From positions 26,811,834 to 26,875,833 of the forward strand of contig OU015523.1 in the NCBI GenBank assembly GCA_907165065.1: a DNA stretch of 64,000 bases, given 5' to 3'. Under the pieces are notes generated by a model. That model saw only the letters and a program-made list of their open reading frames with translations. It did no database searches and was not told the DNA's origin. A program made the position numbers and the translations under genes. Below are positions 1 to 13,000 of the stretch, piece after piece; within the stretch, counting starts at the first letter, position 1; every line of letters begins with the position of its first letter. This DNA is from Caprimulgus europaeus (Eukaryota; Chordata; Aves; Caprimulgiformes; Caprimulgidae).

Positions 1-3000
1 AGCAGGAGAGAAGACTGAAGGCCAGAAAAAACAACAATCATAGAAGAATGGAACAAAACTTGTGGCTCTGCAAGCCTGATGCAGCACAAATTCTTAGGGG
101 AAAGTATATATCATACCCAAAATGATATTTTTCACATCAATTAGAGATATAAAATCCAAGGTAATTTCAATAATAACCTTTTAAGTAAACACAATGAAGT
201 AACCACTGCCACAGAGCTGATTTGCAGCTCTAGCCCCAACCTTAGTATATACAAGGTAGTTCCAGATAATGAAACAGCTGTATTTAACAGGAGTACTGGC
301 AGTCACTTCAGGGAGGTCGACTCCCAGAAACAGCCCTGATTTGCTCCTTGAAGACCTCCCACTGAGTAATAAGGCAAGCTTCCATTAAAAAAATATAACA
401 CAGCATCTTTCTGTTGAAAACACACAATATGATTTGCCTCACACAAAAAATCTACCCTGTGCTGCATTCATAGCTGATGAGGAATTGCTAGTGAAGAAGA
501 TAATGACAGGACATCAGTATGATCGGTCAACCAGACCCTGAGTTTCTGGAGAATGGATGTGCCTATAGGTGATTGATACCTGCTGGCATTCTGGCCCAGC
601 AATGTTTCACCCCCCCTTGCTGAAAGGGGGACTACACCACTTCAAGACCAAAGAAAAAAATCTGTATGCTATAAATAAAGCATATAACAGAAATCACTGA
701 GCTGATTTGCCTAGCCAGCCAAACTGCCAGTAATCAACAAGGACACAAATAAATGGGTCAGTGGATATTTCATACTTGACTGCTCTCTACAAGAAGCTGC
801 GGAGCTGAGACCAAAAATCTCAGATACAGCCACAGTCTCACAAATAAAAGCACATACACTTTTTTAAAAATTCACATGAATCACATTTTAGGTAACAAAT
901 CCCTGAAAAAGCACAGGGCCATAAGAAGAAAGGCTTCAGTAAAACATTGTATTCTACAAACACCTAAACAGAGAGAAACTGATGGAGAAGATCAAAATAC
1001 CTGCCTCCCAAAAGCATGCTTGGGTGCAGATCCTTGATTTCACTCTCACCTCAGGCTAAGCTATCCCAAATTAGAGCATCGACATTGTTTAGCTTTAAAC
1101 ACTGTCTTAACGTAGTTCTTCAGAAGCATATTTCATATGGCAACTACAGGCACTTTCAGAAGCTTCCACAAACATCAGCACATCTGCTGGTGAGCTATGG
1201 TGTTGTTTCTGTTGCTTAAAATAACTTTTCCTCCCTCTTTGTCGAGGAATTAAGGTGATTCCCACCTCAACGTTTGCTGCATTTCAAAGGAAAGCAAATG
1301 TCAAGAGAGCTCTAGCTTCTGTGCTGCCTGTCACCTAAAAGACAGAGTGAAGGAGCTGACTACAGCACACCAAAACTGAATGGCAGCTGTATTGAGAGAA
1401 GTCTGAAGGGAAAAGGAAGCCCTGAAGCTTAGCCCCAGTCCTGGGGAGCTATTTGAGAAGGAGGAGCTTTGGCCCACCAGACAGCAGACATGCTCACTGC
1501 AGGACATGGAAAAAGAAGCAGCCATTCCACACTACTGTGATAACCCCAAAAATCTGGCTCAGGAGAAGCTTGCAAAGGAGGAGAGACATGAGTTGGGAGC
1601 AGCACAAAAGAAGTTGTGCCTACAAAGCAGCAAAGGTGGGAGGTCTGATTTTGCCATGAAGTGTCCATCAGCGACTTCTTAGGTCTTCATTTCACATGGG
1701 GCCCACAGGGTTATTACTGGATAACATTAAAAGGCTAATGCTAGGTTCTTCAGACACATTGGGCAAACCATGCACTATCTCACCCTCAGTAAGGAGAAGG
1801 ACCTCTCAAAGACCCTCAAAATAATGATGCAGAGAACTGACAGTGGCAGAGAAACTGCTTGTTGAGACCAGCTGTTGAGACCCTGTGTTATGAAATGTGA
1901 CTGCTCTGCTTTAGAAATCACAAAGTCACATAAATAAAGAAGTCTCAATTCCCAGTTCTTCACACCCAGGGCAGACACGCACTTCAGTGAAAAGTCAGGG
2001 TGCAAGGGCTCAGCACTCAGGGTTTCAGTGAAAAAGCACAGGCAAGGGCAAAAGCATGGGGCCTGTGAAGAGCTGGTGTGAAGCAGGAAATGGGGGCATC
2101 TTGTGGCCAGCTATGAAAATGTAAAAGATGAGGTTGATTTTTCAGCACAAAAGCCTAATTGGGAAAAGTTCAATGAAAACTAAAAGGGAAAAAATGTCCT
2201 TCTGAAAATGTTTAATTTTAACTGCCTTTTGGGGGTTTATCCCACATCTTACATGAGGTTGCTCTTATCAGTCCTCTTGGAGGTATTTTCAATAAGCTAT
2301 TTTCAAGCTTTCTTGTTTGCGCTGTTCTGCTTGCTATGAATACCACAATCCTTCAAGTCAGATTAGAGGTCCAGCTTTCTCTTTCCCCACTATGTGTTCC
2401 CATCACCCAAACAATGACATTTTTGCTAGATCACTTTCAGTAAGCATTTTAAGCAAAACCAGAGCAGCATCCAGAAATGTGAAAAGGCAAGCTGCACCGC
2501 CCTGACCCTTTGCAGACAGATGAGTTGAGTCAGCTTGGTCCTGAGCCCAAGCAAACTATCTTTCATTGTGCATCATTTTCTCCAGCTCAGCATCATGCTA
2601 ATACACTCACACTGCTCCTGGGTTAGCTTCAGCTTGCACCCAGACTCATCCCAGAAGCCCCTATGCCAAGTGATTGCAGCAATCAGACAGACATGTCCTG
2701 GGAGAGGGCTGACTTTCACCCCAGTGAAGTGCATTAACAGTGCTCCTCCTGCTCCAGCTTTTTATGCTGAATGCCAAACCAAAACCATTTCATAGTTGTC
2801 AAAACAATTATCTTGACATTTCTGAAACCTTTACTTTGGGGAGAAAACAAAGTGTGTTGACATATTCAGATGCCTTTTAACTGGAAGTAAAAATTTACCT
2901 CAGCTCAGAACAGTTTGGATTATCTAGAAACTACTTCCTTTTGTCCATTCCATAATTTTTTCCTGTATTATAAATTATTCAAATAACCTAAAGCAAGCAG

Positions 3001-3857
3001 GTATGTGCAGTATCCTCTTCTGTTTCCAAGCACAGGGGGGCATTTAGAAGCCAGCAAGTAAGATTTGACTAAGCAGGAATTAAGAGGAGATATAGCCCAG
3101 GAGCTTTGCTGCTATCCCAGCGCAATTCCCAACACTGCTGTCTTCCAGAGGTGATGGCTAGCAACCCACCAAGGAGGCAACCCTGCTCTGCTGCAGCCCT
3201 TTCTCTTATCCCAGTACAAGTGCTTGTTCTCAGCTGGTTCAGGAAGCTAAACTAGTGGCAAACAATTCACATTTGCTAGGGCTTGATCTTTTGTCAGTTC
3301 AGTTCTCTGAACAAGGCAGTGTGGTGGGCAGGAACGCCCCTTCCCACCACAGTGTGCTGTGGGACCAGTTAGATGCATTTGGCTGTAATATCATTCCCGA
3401 CCTTTAGGTGTTTTGAATTGTCCTTGTGAGTTATTTATGTGCCTCATTAAAGACACAAGGCTCCCGTGCTCCTGGTTAATCCCAGAGAGGGAGAATGCTT
3501 ACCCCCTCTTTCTTCCCTGCCATACATATATTCTATGGGCAAATCCAGAGCTAAAGGCACCTCCTGAGCAGCCCAGAAGTAAGCAATTAGTTCTGTGACT
3601 TGCTGTAGGCACAGCTCCACGATGTGACATGCACCTGGCGATGACATGTTTCACAGCCTAACCGCCTACACAGTCATTGCTGCCATAGATTATACCCTAC
3701 AGCCCCCAGAGCTCCCATGCATTATCCACCCAGTGCATTTAGACTGTAATTCCTCTCGCTTACACCATGGAAGTTACATGCAGGGATCAATGGGATTACA
3801 CCAGTGCAGTGTAAGTGTGAATCTTACTCCTGGTAATTTCTACATGGAACCCAATAC
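1..3857 (-). other. TIAM1: TIAM1 intron following coding exon 12 (partial)
   Basis: Starts at the GTATTG donor (3857) and runs off the left edge. I looked on the minus strand for the expected next exon (acidic linker before the DH domain) and found nothing resembling it. The only recognisable content is an ancient repeat-like segment near 3738-3835. Confidence 0.8.
3738..3835. repeat. Possible ancient amniote repeat fragment
   Basis: GATCAATGGGATTACACCAG and GTGTAAGTGTGAATCTTACT resemble a widely dispersed old amniote repeat with an ATGGGATTACACCAGTGTAA core. Family not named from sequence alone. Confidence 0.35.
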
Positions 3858-4082
3858 CTTGGTTGCTCCCAGCAAACGCCAGTGCAGTGTCACCCAAGTC
3901 GGATGGGTTTTCCAAGCGACGTGGTGGTGGCTGCATTAGTTTCTGCCCTTCCTCTACCTCAGGATAGGTGCGCACAGTAAGACAGAGCGAAGGCTGAACA
4001 AGGGCATCTTTCAGCAGAGCTGAGTCCAGATCCTCAGCAGCTTTCTTGTTAATCTCCACAATTTCATCGCCAGCTTTCAGGC
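3858..4082 (-). CDS. TIAM1: TIAM1 coding exon 12: PDZ second half and following linker, residues 890-965
   Basis: 225 nt, phase 1/1. The acceptor is TTCTGCATTGCAG; the donor is CAAG|GTATTG. It encodes [20 protein letters not shown], then [20 protein letters not shown], and a linker [20 protein letters not shown] ending at SNQ. The PDZ alpha-2 helix keeps L913, K914, L917 and L922, equivalent to human L911, K912, L915 and L920, which set ligand preference. The linker is clearly less conserved than the domain (PPPRRLENP versus PPHRVDGP). The next exon, leading to DH, is not in the window. Confidence 0.96.
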
Positions 4083-7000
4083 CTGCAATGCAGAAAGGAA
4101 CAGGTAAGACTTGCGCAGTAACGTTTCTTTTACCCACAGACATCAAGGAGCTCAGCTGGGTGTTTATGAAATACCAGACGGTGTTATGTCTAGACATAAA
4201 GTAAACATTTATGACTACAAATGGTATTGAAATTTGATGGACTTCTGCGAGATCTGTTGTCAGGCTGGTACTTCAGTACCATCCCTAAGAGTGTGATGCC
4301 CAGGAAGTCCCTCACAACTTACTAGCAACAAGATCTCCCCTTTTCCTTCATGTCATTCTGCAGCCCCTGTACAGTAAGCCACCCTACACACAACATATTG
4401 CTCACAAATAAATGTACACTGAAGGACAGAGTCAGACTTCTGAGGAGCTGCACGCAGGACAGGGGAAGGATGGAGTAGCTGAGCTGGCTTGATCCTTGCT
4501 TTTAACTTTCCATACAAGTGAAGGCTTTTATTGAAAGTGGTCACCTACCCACACACCCAGGAGGAGAGAAAACGTTTCCCACTCAGCTGAGGTGTATGGA
4601 CTTCAGAGAGCCTCCTCTCTGACCCTGTCTGAATCGCATCCTAGCACACAGATCTTGAAAAGGCAAATTTTAGTGCTTGGGAAGCTAGTCATGGTTTTCT
4701 CCAGTCTGATTTCAGGAGTTATGTATAGCACCAGTGCCCAAGGGAAAAGGGGCTCTGCAGAGGAAACAGCTGACTCTCGCTTGCTTCAGGAGTGATGCAC
4801 CCATGCCAACAGATGATGTGCAGCCCTCTGAGGTGCTGCAGGAAACCTGACCTTCTCCTCAGCCAGTTGGGCCCATTTTCCAACTAAAACCAGCAAGCTG
4901 GACCAGAATTTAATCCCAAATAATCATTAGGGTTGGGCAGGCAGCAGCACACCAGGGCATGCCGGTGCTGACAGCCCCAGTCATCAGAGCTGCTCCTGTC
5001 TCTGCAGCTTTTGTCTCCAGTTGAGGGTGACGCTGGTGGTCCCCGGTAGACTTCCCCCCTCAGGAGCTGACCCTCCGGGCACGGCCAGTGGGAACGCACA
5101 CTATGCAACAGCCATGAGGCTGTCAATGGAACTGCTGCAGCATCTCAGTCACCATCCTGGTATTTAGGGGATGAAAGCTGGACTGACAGGGCCAAAAGAG
5201 CTGCTCTGTGGGTGTGACCTGTCCTTGTGCCATGCAGTCCTCTGGCTGGGCCACCAAGCGAAGGACAAGTCCGCTCTTAAGCCCTGATGGAAGGACTGAC
5301 TCGATGAGCTTAAGCTACGAGCACAGCTCAGCTGCATCCTCCAGCAAAAAGATTACCTACCCGCATTCAAGAAAGAAATGTGGAAGGGAAGAGGCTAAAG
5401 AGCTTCAGTCTTCTTTAGGAAAACTGAGATCTTTCTAAATGCATGTAATTGTGCCCAGAAACTGTAGTGTTGTGTGCAGTTTTGGAGAGAATAAAATGAA
5501 CTAGATAGAACAGCTACAAAGTAAATGGACCATAAAATCATATTTGAAACAAGGACAAAACAAGGCAAGTCAAGCAATTTTGCATTATTTCATTTGTTCT
5601 ACTTAGTGATGCCATGTCATAATAGTAGCACATTAATATGCCTGCAACCATAAACATCATATCTGGGGCTTCATTTACTCTTTGTAATCCTCGTTTTGAA
5701 TCATTTGGGATAAAGCATCATGTCTATCTCAATACAATCAAGCATCTCAAATTCCAACAACAGTCTAGCAGACCAACAGAAAAAAAAAAAAGCTAAGTCA
5801 TAAAGATTATTAGGACAAAATAAAATTTTCTAATTGGAGAAAAGATTGAAAATGAAATATTGTATCCCTTCTTGTTAGACCTACTATAGGCAGTGCAGCC
5901 AAATGTAAATGTGAATGTAAATAATGGGAGGAAGAGAGTTTTCTTCCCTGCATTTTGCTAACCATGGGTGTCTTGTCGTAATATCCTGCCAATATTCTGT
6001 CCTGACAGAGTTGGCTTTTTGTATCAGTTAAGATTAGCAACATATCACTGAAAGCATGTTTTAGCGCTTCGGGCCCACAGGAGGCAGTCTGTGTTCACGG
6101 ATTCATTTAAATTGTTGCAGGAACATTTTCCAAAAGCAAAATAAGGAAGCCCTGCTGACTCCCCTCCACCCCCCAATATCCTCTTTGCTCCCCACAAGAA
6201 GCACACAGAGTTTTATTTCCCTGGTGCAGGCTGGCAGAGAGCCAGCCCCCACTCAGGGCTTTTGGCAGAATCGCCATCGTGTCAGCCAGGGAATTGCATG
6301 CGACTGAGGTGGGATGAGGAGAGAAAGATAGACTTTTCAAGCTCAAGAGACACCCAACAGTGCCCAGAGCCACCTATGGGGTTTTCCTAAGCTAGGACTA
6401 GTGGTTACAGCTGAGTGAACCTCCAGGCTCCCTGCAGCCAGAACTGCTCTCCCTCCCCTGCCCTCTGTTTCTTCCTTCCCAGTTTCTGTCTGCACAGTCT
6501 TGTCCCTCCACTGTGCCACTTCTGCCACTTGCTTCAGTGCAACACAAGCCAACTCCATTTGCTAGCAGGGCAGAAAACCAGCCACACATTTCTGCCATGG
6601 CAGTTTTCTATCAAGACGGTGAGCTGAATCTGCTCAGTAAAAGGCTGGAACAGCTGGGGGAAAACCAGCCCCCACTGCTTTTGGCCACAGTAAACTGTTG
6701 AATAAGCTCTGCAAGACCATGTAACCGCTCTCCAAGAAAACCCTAAGGGGGTTTTTGAGGACTCTGCGTACACTGATGAGTAATGAAGAGATGAGCATCT
6801 TCTCACTCTTCATGCTCCCTGTGTTGTATTTTAAAATCTGTTTAGGTTTCAGCTGCCCAGCTCCCTGGCCAACCCATTCCATGACTGCACGAGCAGCAGT
6901 GCTGGCACATTGGAAAGGGCAATGAATGGGAAAAGCAGTAAGGGCATGGCAGCGTTGGGACTGACCTCAGCTTGGGTAAGCTGCAGTCAAACCGCATCCT

Positions 7001-10000
7001 GCTCTGCCCTGGGACAAGCCCAGCAGCCTATTTATTTCTGCTGGTTTCTGGTCCAAGTGCTGCCATGCTTCCTGCAAAGGCTGGAAGCAAAATTAGAGGC
7101 AGTAATCCCAGCCACAGAGAGCACTATAATGACTTCTACTGTACCCATTTATCTTGCAGTGACTGACTTGAGAGGACCTCTGCTCCTCTTTCTAGCTGCA
7201 AGGGATACACTGACCCTGCTATACATATAGCAACTCAAAATTAAAAGAAGTTGACTATATAGCATAGCTGATCCCAAGAGCAGAACAGTAATGTAGTCAG
7301 TACCTCAGATCCTTCCCAAAAGACTATGATCTCTTTTGGACTGAGACTCTGCTTTGGTGTGTTCATAAAGCTCCCATCCCAACAAGCTAATGGGTGATAC
7401 CAGGATTCAACAAACAATAACAAAAGCCGTTCAAAAAGCCTTTTACCTTTCTTGAAAGCTAGGCCCGTCTCTTTGACGCCATTCACATACAGCCGACGAA
7501 TCCCTTCTTCTTCCACAGAGGACAGAGAGAAACCTGGGGAGATACCCAGTGAGACGGTTAGGAAAAGCCAACTGCTTCCAGCATGTCCTAACAACTGCAT
7601 GCATTCCAGGTAAGGCTCTGCTGTCCCTGCAGCAAGCAGTAAGGAATTCCTCCATTCTCCTTTCCCACCAACCTTTACAAACCTAAAGGGAAAGTTAAAA
7701 AACGAAAGTGGCTTTAACAAAAACCGGAACTGAATTTCTGAGTTTATACATAAATCATCTTCAGCTTTATTTAAGCATACCACAGCCGCAAAATATTGGG
7801 ACAGACTTCCAATTCTTTTGCCACAAAAGGTCACTTCGAGAAGTTTTGCTGTTTGCAGACAAAAGCTGAACAGAGATGTGGTTTGTGACCCAAACTGACA
7901 ACAGCCAGGAAAAGGCAAGCTACAGCTGACATGCCATCCTGAACTCAGACAAGGCACAGCAGCGCCTGCTAAAGCAGAATGTCAACTTTTACTTTTCACA
8001 TTCCTGGACTGGACAAGTTTGTAAAAAAGCTGCTTCCTCTTCTCCCCCTTTTATTCTCAGCTGCTCCTGGCACAACCTGTTATTTGCTAAGTCTCAGCTC
8101 AGTGCACATTTTATAGCTACATTAGAGACCCACAGACCAACCTTATAATGGAAGTACTGACACAGCCTTAATTTAAACACTGCAAATGGTACTGTTAGGT
8201 TTCGTTTTGGTGATTTTCCTGCCATTTGTGTTTGACAGTGTGTAAGATAACAGTGTGTAAAGGAAACACAATGTGGTTAGTTAAATAGGGTTTATTTATT
8301 TACTCTTGAGTTATCTAAAGCAGAACATTTGCCTTTCTGAAATTTCATTGCTCCCTAAATGGGTTTAGGCATCCATTTGCTCTCTCTTTTTGTGACTAGA
8401 AAAACACTTACAAACCTCTGGGAGACACGTTTGTTTGACATGGAATCAGCCACCAGCCAAGAGGAAGCAGATGTGCTGGGAGCCTATTCTGACTTTAGGA
8501 CTCCCTTCAAGTTGGTGCTTATGGATGAGAAGTTATTTTTTCATCCAACATTTAAAAAAGAAGAAAGGAGGGGGAAGAATGTGGCAGCCTAGAAGTGAGG
8601 AGCATATGGCCCTTCATGACTTACTGAGCTACTTGGAATCTGTATGTGAGCTCCTCAGCCTGAAGAAAATCACATTTGTGAAACTCACTCAACACACCAA
8701 CTTTGGCAGAGAGAAAAACTCTTGACTAAACAAAACAGCAGCTGTAAAAAAATAGTAACTATCACTGCAAAGCCTACCTGAATCACAGAATGTCAGGGAT
8801 TGGAAGGGACCTCGAAAGATCATCTAGTCCAATCTCAAAAACTCTTAATCAGAAGCACAGTGGAGCATGCCCAAAACTTCAGGTTGAGTAAGCACAAATT
8901 ATCAGTTACTAATACCACCACCCTTTTGCAACTGAAATGCTGTTTTGTAGCCAACTACCATACATTTAAAACAAGGCTGAGTTGCATCTCAAGTTCTTGC
9001 TGTGGCTAACTGTGAAGAGATTAGCATACCCAAGCACTCCCAAGCTCCCATTCTCCTCCATGAGAAGACCTCTGTCTCCTCCAATCTGTCAGGGCTAAGG
9101 GCAGTTGTAGTTGCTTTTGAATTTGGTTTTAACTAAAAAAAAATCCAGAATGGATTTGGTTGTCATCAACTTTAAGACATGAGAGACAGGCAACTAGCAA
9201 GTCTTGAAATGGTCATCTTGCAATACACTTAACCCCTCCACTGACAGGGTAAGTGACCATACCCCAAGGATGGATAAAAAGATTTATTTTCATAGTTGTG
9301 ATGTGTCTGGATCCAGTAAACAATTTGAAGCAGCATTCCTGTCCCACTGCAGTGCCGGTGCCAGTGTTTTCACTGCCATACAGCAAAGCAGAGCAGGGAA
9401 CTCATCCAGATGGGAAATACCTCAGTCAAGTGTGTGTTCGTGCGTGCGTGTGTGTGTAGATATATGTGTGTGTGTATATATACTTGCACATATATCTACA
9501 CACTTGCATATATGCATAAACATGTCTGTATAGTTTGTATATACACATGTATAATACGAATGTAGAGTTTCCATCTGGCCGAATTGTGCAGGTGTTGCAC
9601 ACAAACACGTGTACTAGCATTGCATGAGAGGAAGGGCAGGAGTGGGTGGCAGTGACAGCGATTGCATAAGCTGGCATCACTGCCAAAAAGATTATTATCA
9701 AACTGTGCATGGACTCTGAAACACAGGTGTGAAGAGATGGGTGGTGACCCAGACAGAGCCTTTTCCTCACTGCAAAGTTACGACGACAGAAGAACAAAAG
9801 ACTACATCTATGAGTGCACACGGCTTCACCGAACCAGCACAATACCTGAACAAATCTGCCTTCAGAAAATTAACTTGGCCCCCTGAGATATCCAGTTGCT
9901 AACAAAAATGCCAGTATGTTCCTGGTATATACAGGAGCTGTAAGCAGTAGGTTCTTACTGCTGGTGCAACCTGATTGCTGCCCACACAGCCTTTGCAAAG

Positions 10001-13000
10001 AGGCTGGTACCAGTAAAAGAAGCAAGAACGTATGTGCCCAGGCATCAGCACCGGCATCACATTGGCAGATCTAATGCTGGCAAGGTCCAACACGCTGGGG
10101 CCAGACACTCCAGGAGCGCCTCTTCTCACAGGTACACTGGTGGGAGTAGGAACACTATGAAATGTTCCCAGGTGAGCTTTCCCTGAAACGCTCTGCTCCA
10201 TTCTCCTTACATCACTTGAACTCATGGTGCGCTCAGGTATGATGGTGAAGCTGCTCCAAAGGCTTGCTAACACTTGCAGGGGCAGCTCTGCCCCTTCCCC
10301 AGCACCAGGATCCTTTAGCTGGCCCAAAACAGCTTGCAAAGCCAGCAGGCAGCTATTCACTTCTTTATTATCTTACCTATTATCTTACCTTTCTGCTAGG
10401 CTAGTGAGCTGGCCTGTCTAATTGCACCTTAGTGAAAGCATTTCACCTCTCTGTCTTTGATACTATGTCTGTTAAATGGAGATAACAGCACTAAATCTAT
10501 TTTTTCAGGATTAATGAATAGCTGCTTGTGAAGTATCTTGAAAATTCGAGGTGATTTACAAGTAGTATTATTAGTGCTATAGCTGGAATGCTAGCAACAG
10601 TAACAAGTAATGTCACTAATGATTTTCATAATCTCATCTATTTTCAAAATGAAGACTTTTTCCAGTTCTTCTGGAGGAATCAAGGCACAGGAAATTTGGA
10701 CATATGTTTTTTAAATGGGCAAGAATTATCAGGCTTGATCAAAGCTGCACAATAAAAAACAAGTAATCATCAGAATAAAAAGTCCCTTAGCGCTGTGGAC
10801 GTTCGGTTTCAGTACTGGCTCCCAACCCTTTTCCCAGCACTTGCTGAAGTCCCTGTGAGGGTCTAAGGCTCCAGCACTGCTCAGCTGACTGCAAACCAAC
10901 CTCAGTGGTTCTGAGGCAGCCCCGCTCACACAGACTTACGCAGGTGCTTAGATGGTTGGAGACTGTGTGGTCACGTCACTGATTTGTTTTTTTCAAAACA
11001 AAAATAATAGCAAGAACCCTTAAGCAACCCAGTTAAAAAGATGCTATGCCAAAATTTTAAAGCTCTGATCTTTGTGTTGCCGTGGATCATGAATGTGCTG
11101 TAGCTTTCTCTCTGGATTGTAAAAGTATGTATTGGCAATGCTAGTTCTGTAAAGAGACTAAAAGAACTAAAAACTCAAATGTACCTACTGTACAGGATGG
11201 GAAAGCATCTCAGGAGGAACCCTAGCCTTCCCCAGCACCGAGAAAGGATCAACACTTTACCTCTGCTCCCCTGCACACATGTATTTCAGCACATGCTTCT
11301 CACTGTATGAACACACAGTATTGTGTCTATGAGACACATACAGACTACAGAAATTCTGCTGCCATTTAAAGTTAAAGTAAGTTTTGCCATTTTCTTTCAA
11401 TGAGAGCAAAGCCAGCTTTTTTGGGGTGCATTTAGCATTCACTCCCTACAGGGTCGGAGCCACTGAACAGATACATCCCATGTGTGACACAGGACATGAC
11501 AGTGCATTTCATGGTCTTTCTCATTTATTGTTTTTAAAAAGAGAAGAAAAAGAAATAAACATTAAATGCCACGATACCCCTAACTCTTGCAGTGCTTTCA
11601 GGCACAGCATAATTCTTGAATCTAGGGCCATCACTGGGCTGGTTAACATTTCCCTCTTAGGCCTTCAATATTCAAACTGCAGTCAGTACCACTGCTTTGT
11701 AGCAGAGCTCAATATTCAAATGGCCTGCAGCTGTATATTAAGCAGTTTGGGGATTCAGAATTATTCTATTCATTAAAACAGAATATTTAGATAAACAGTC
11801 AAAAGATGCAGATTGGCTTCCCGCAGGGCAGGTTGCACAAATAACTTTAAAATACACTTCAGACTTGTAATTGCCAGACCAAAGGGCAAACTCACCAGAC
11901 TGGAGGTCTGCAACTTGAAATACTTGAAAGCTAAGAAATACGACCACCCCCAGGTAAAGATTAGGGATTTTGCTGAAATTACATAGGGAGGACTTCCTCT
12001 GTTTCATGTTTTATACATAGATCTGTATGACGTGTCAGATTCTGGCTCCAGAAATCCACAGGGCACCCTCGAGGGCTGGGCGTGCACTGGGGCCAGGCTC
12101 CTCCAGCCATGGGAACATCAAGGTGAGACAGGCACCCACCTTATGTGCCCACAGCAGGTGGGGAAAGGGGCCAAACAGCCTCTCCTGGACAGCTGCCAGC
12201 TGCAGACATCAAGATGCCTCCCACCCACAGTGATGCTCTTGGCTGCATCCCTGCCACCTCACTTGGTGGAAGAGGTGAGGAGTGGGAGAGCCTGCTAGCA
12301 GCAGCAAGCCAGAGTGGCAGCCCTCTCTCAAGTCCCACTGCGGGGCCCCCATGAACGTCATGATGCTGACGTTCACGTAAGATGTGAGAACTGGCAAAGG
12401 ATGCTGTTTTCGGCTGGAGCTCAGTTGCATAACCTCTGTAGGTGGTGTTTTGAGAAATGCCAAGAACAAGAACACATTCGTCCTTTCTGTCACCGTAGCT
12501 CTCATCAAAAAGAGCTGCACATCCTACAGCTCAAGCACCAGGAAACACAGCATTCAGTGCACTACAAATAAAATCATCCTGCTTCAGGGCAGGAGAGCGA
12601 GCTTTCTGTGGATAGCACAGGAATCAGATGTGCTTTTCTTGTTGTGTTCACCAGGCCTTTCAGGTATATCAATGAATAGCAAGCAAGAACCTGCAGACAC
12701 TAGAATTGACTTAGTAGAAAAGTAAAAACAAATCAAGGAGAGAAACTCACCATAAATATCAGAGGATGCATCAGACTTCTCTATTTGAATGTGCTGTGTA
12801 ATTTTCTGGCAGATTTCTATTTCTTTGTACAGCTGAACAGAAAAAAAACCACAAAAATATGTTTCTGTGGGAGGACACATCAATGGTAATAATTTTGTAC
12901 AGATTTTTTTTTTAATTACAGGCAGAAGAAATGGACTGTGGTCATTATTTATCAAACAGTTTCTCTCCACATTTGTGAGACGTATTAGTAGCATCACCAT

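Larger units (their letters stand above)
7534..12750 (-). other. TIAM1: TIAM1 intron 10 (5.2 kb)
   Basis: Bounded by GTGAGT at 12750 and CCCCAG at 7534. It contains a CR1 fragment (8780), a TG/TA tract with a long inverted repeat (9430-9560), a 12-bp tandem duplication (10366), a MIR/L2-like relic (10420-10592) and a short perfect inverted repeat (12352-12375). A 153-codon open frame at 10360-9899 on the minus strand is not recognisable. Confidence 0.85.

Noticed and set aside
1..3857. Search for the next TIAM1 exon (acidic linker before the DH domain)
   Set aside because: No minus-strand frame with matching residues and an acceptor was found; the exon is presumably beyond the left edge.
9899..10360. 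153-codon minus-strand open frame
   Set aside because: Unrecognised, intronic, no matching splice phases with neighbouring TIAM1 exons.
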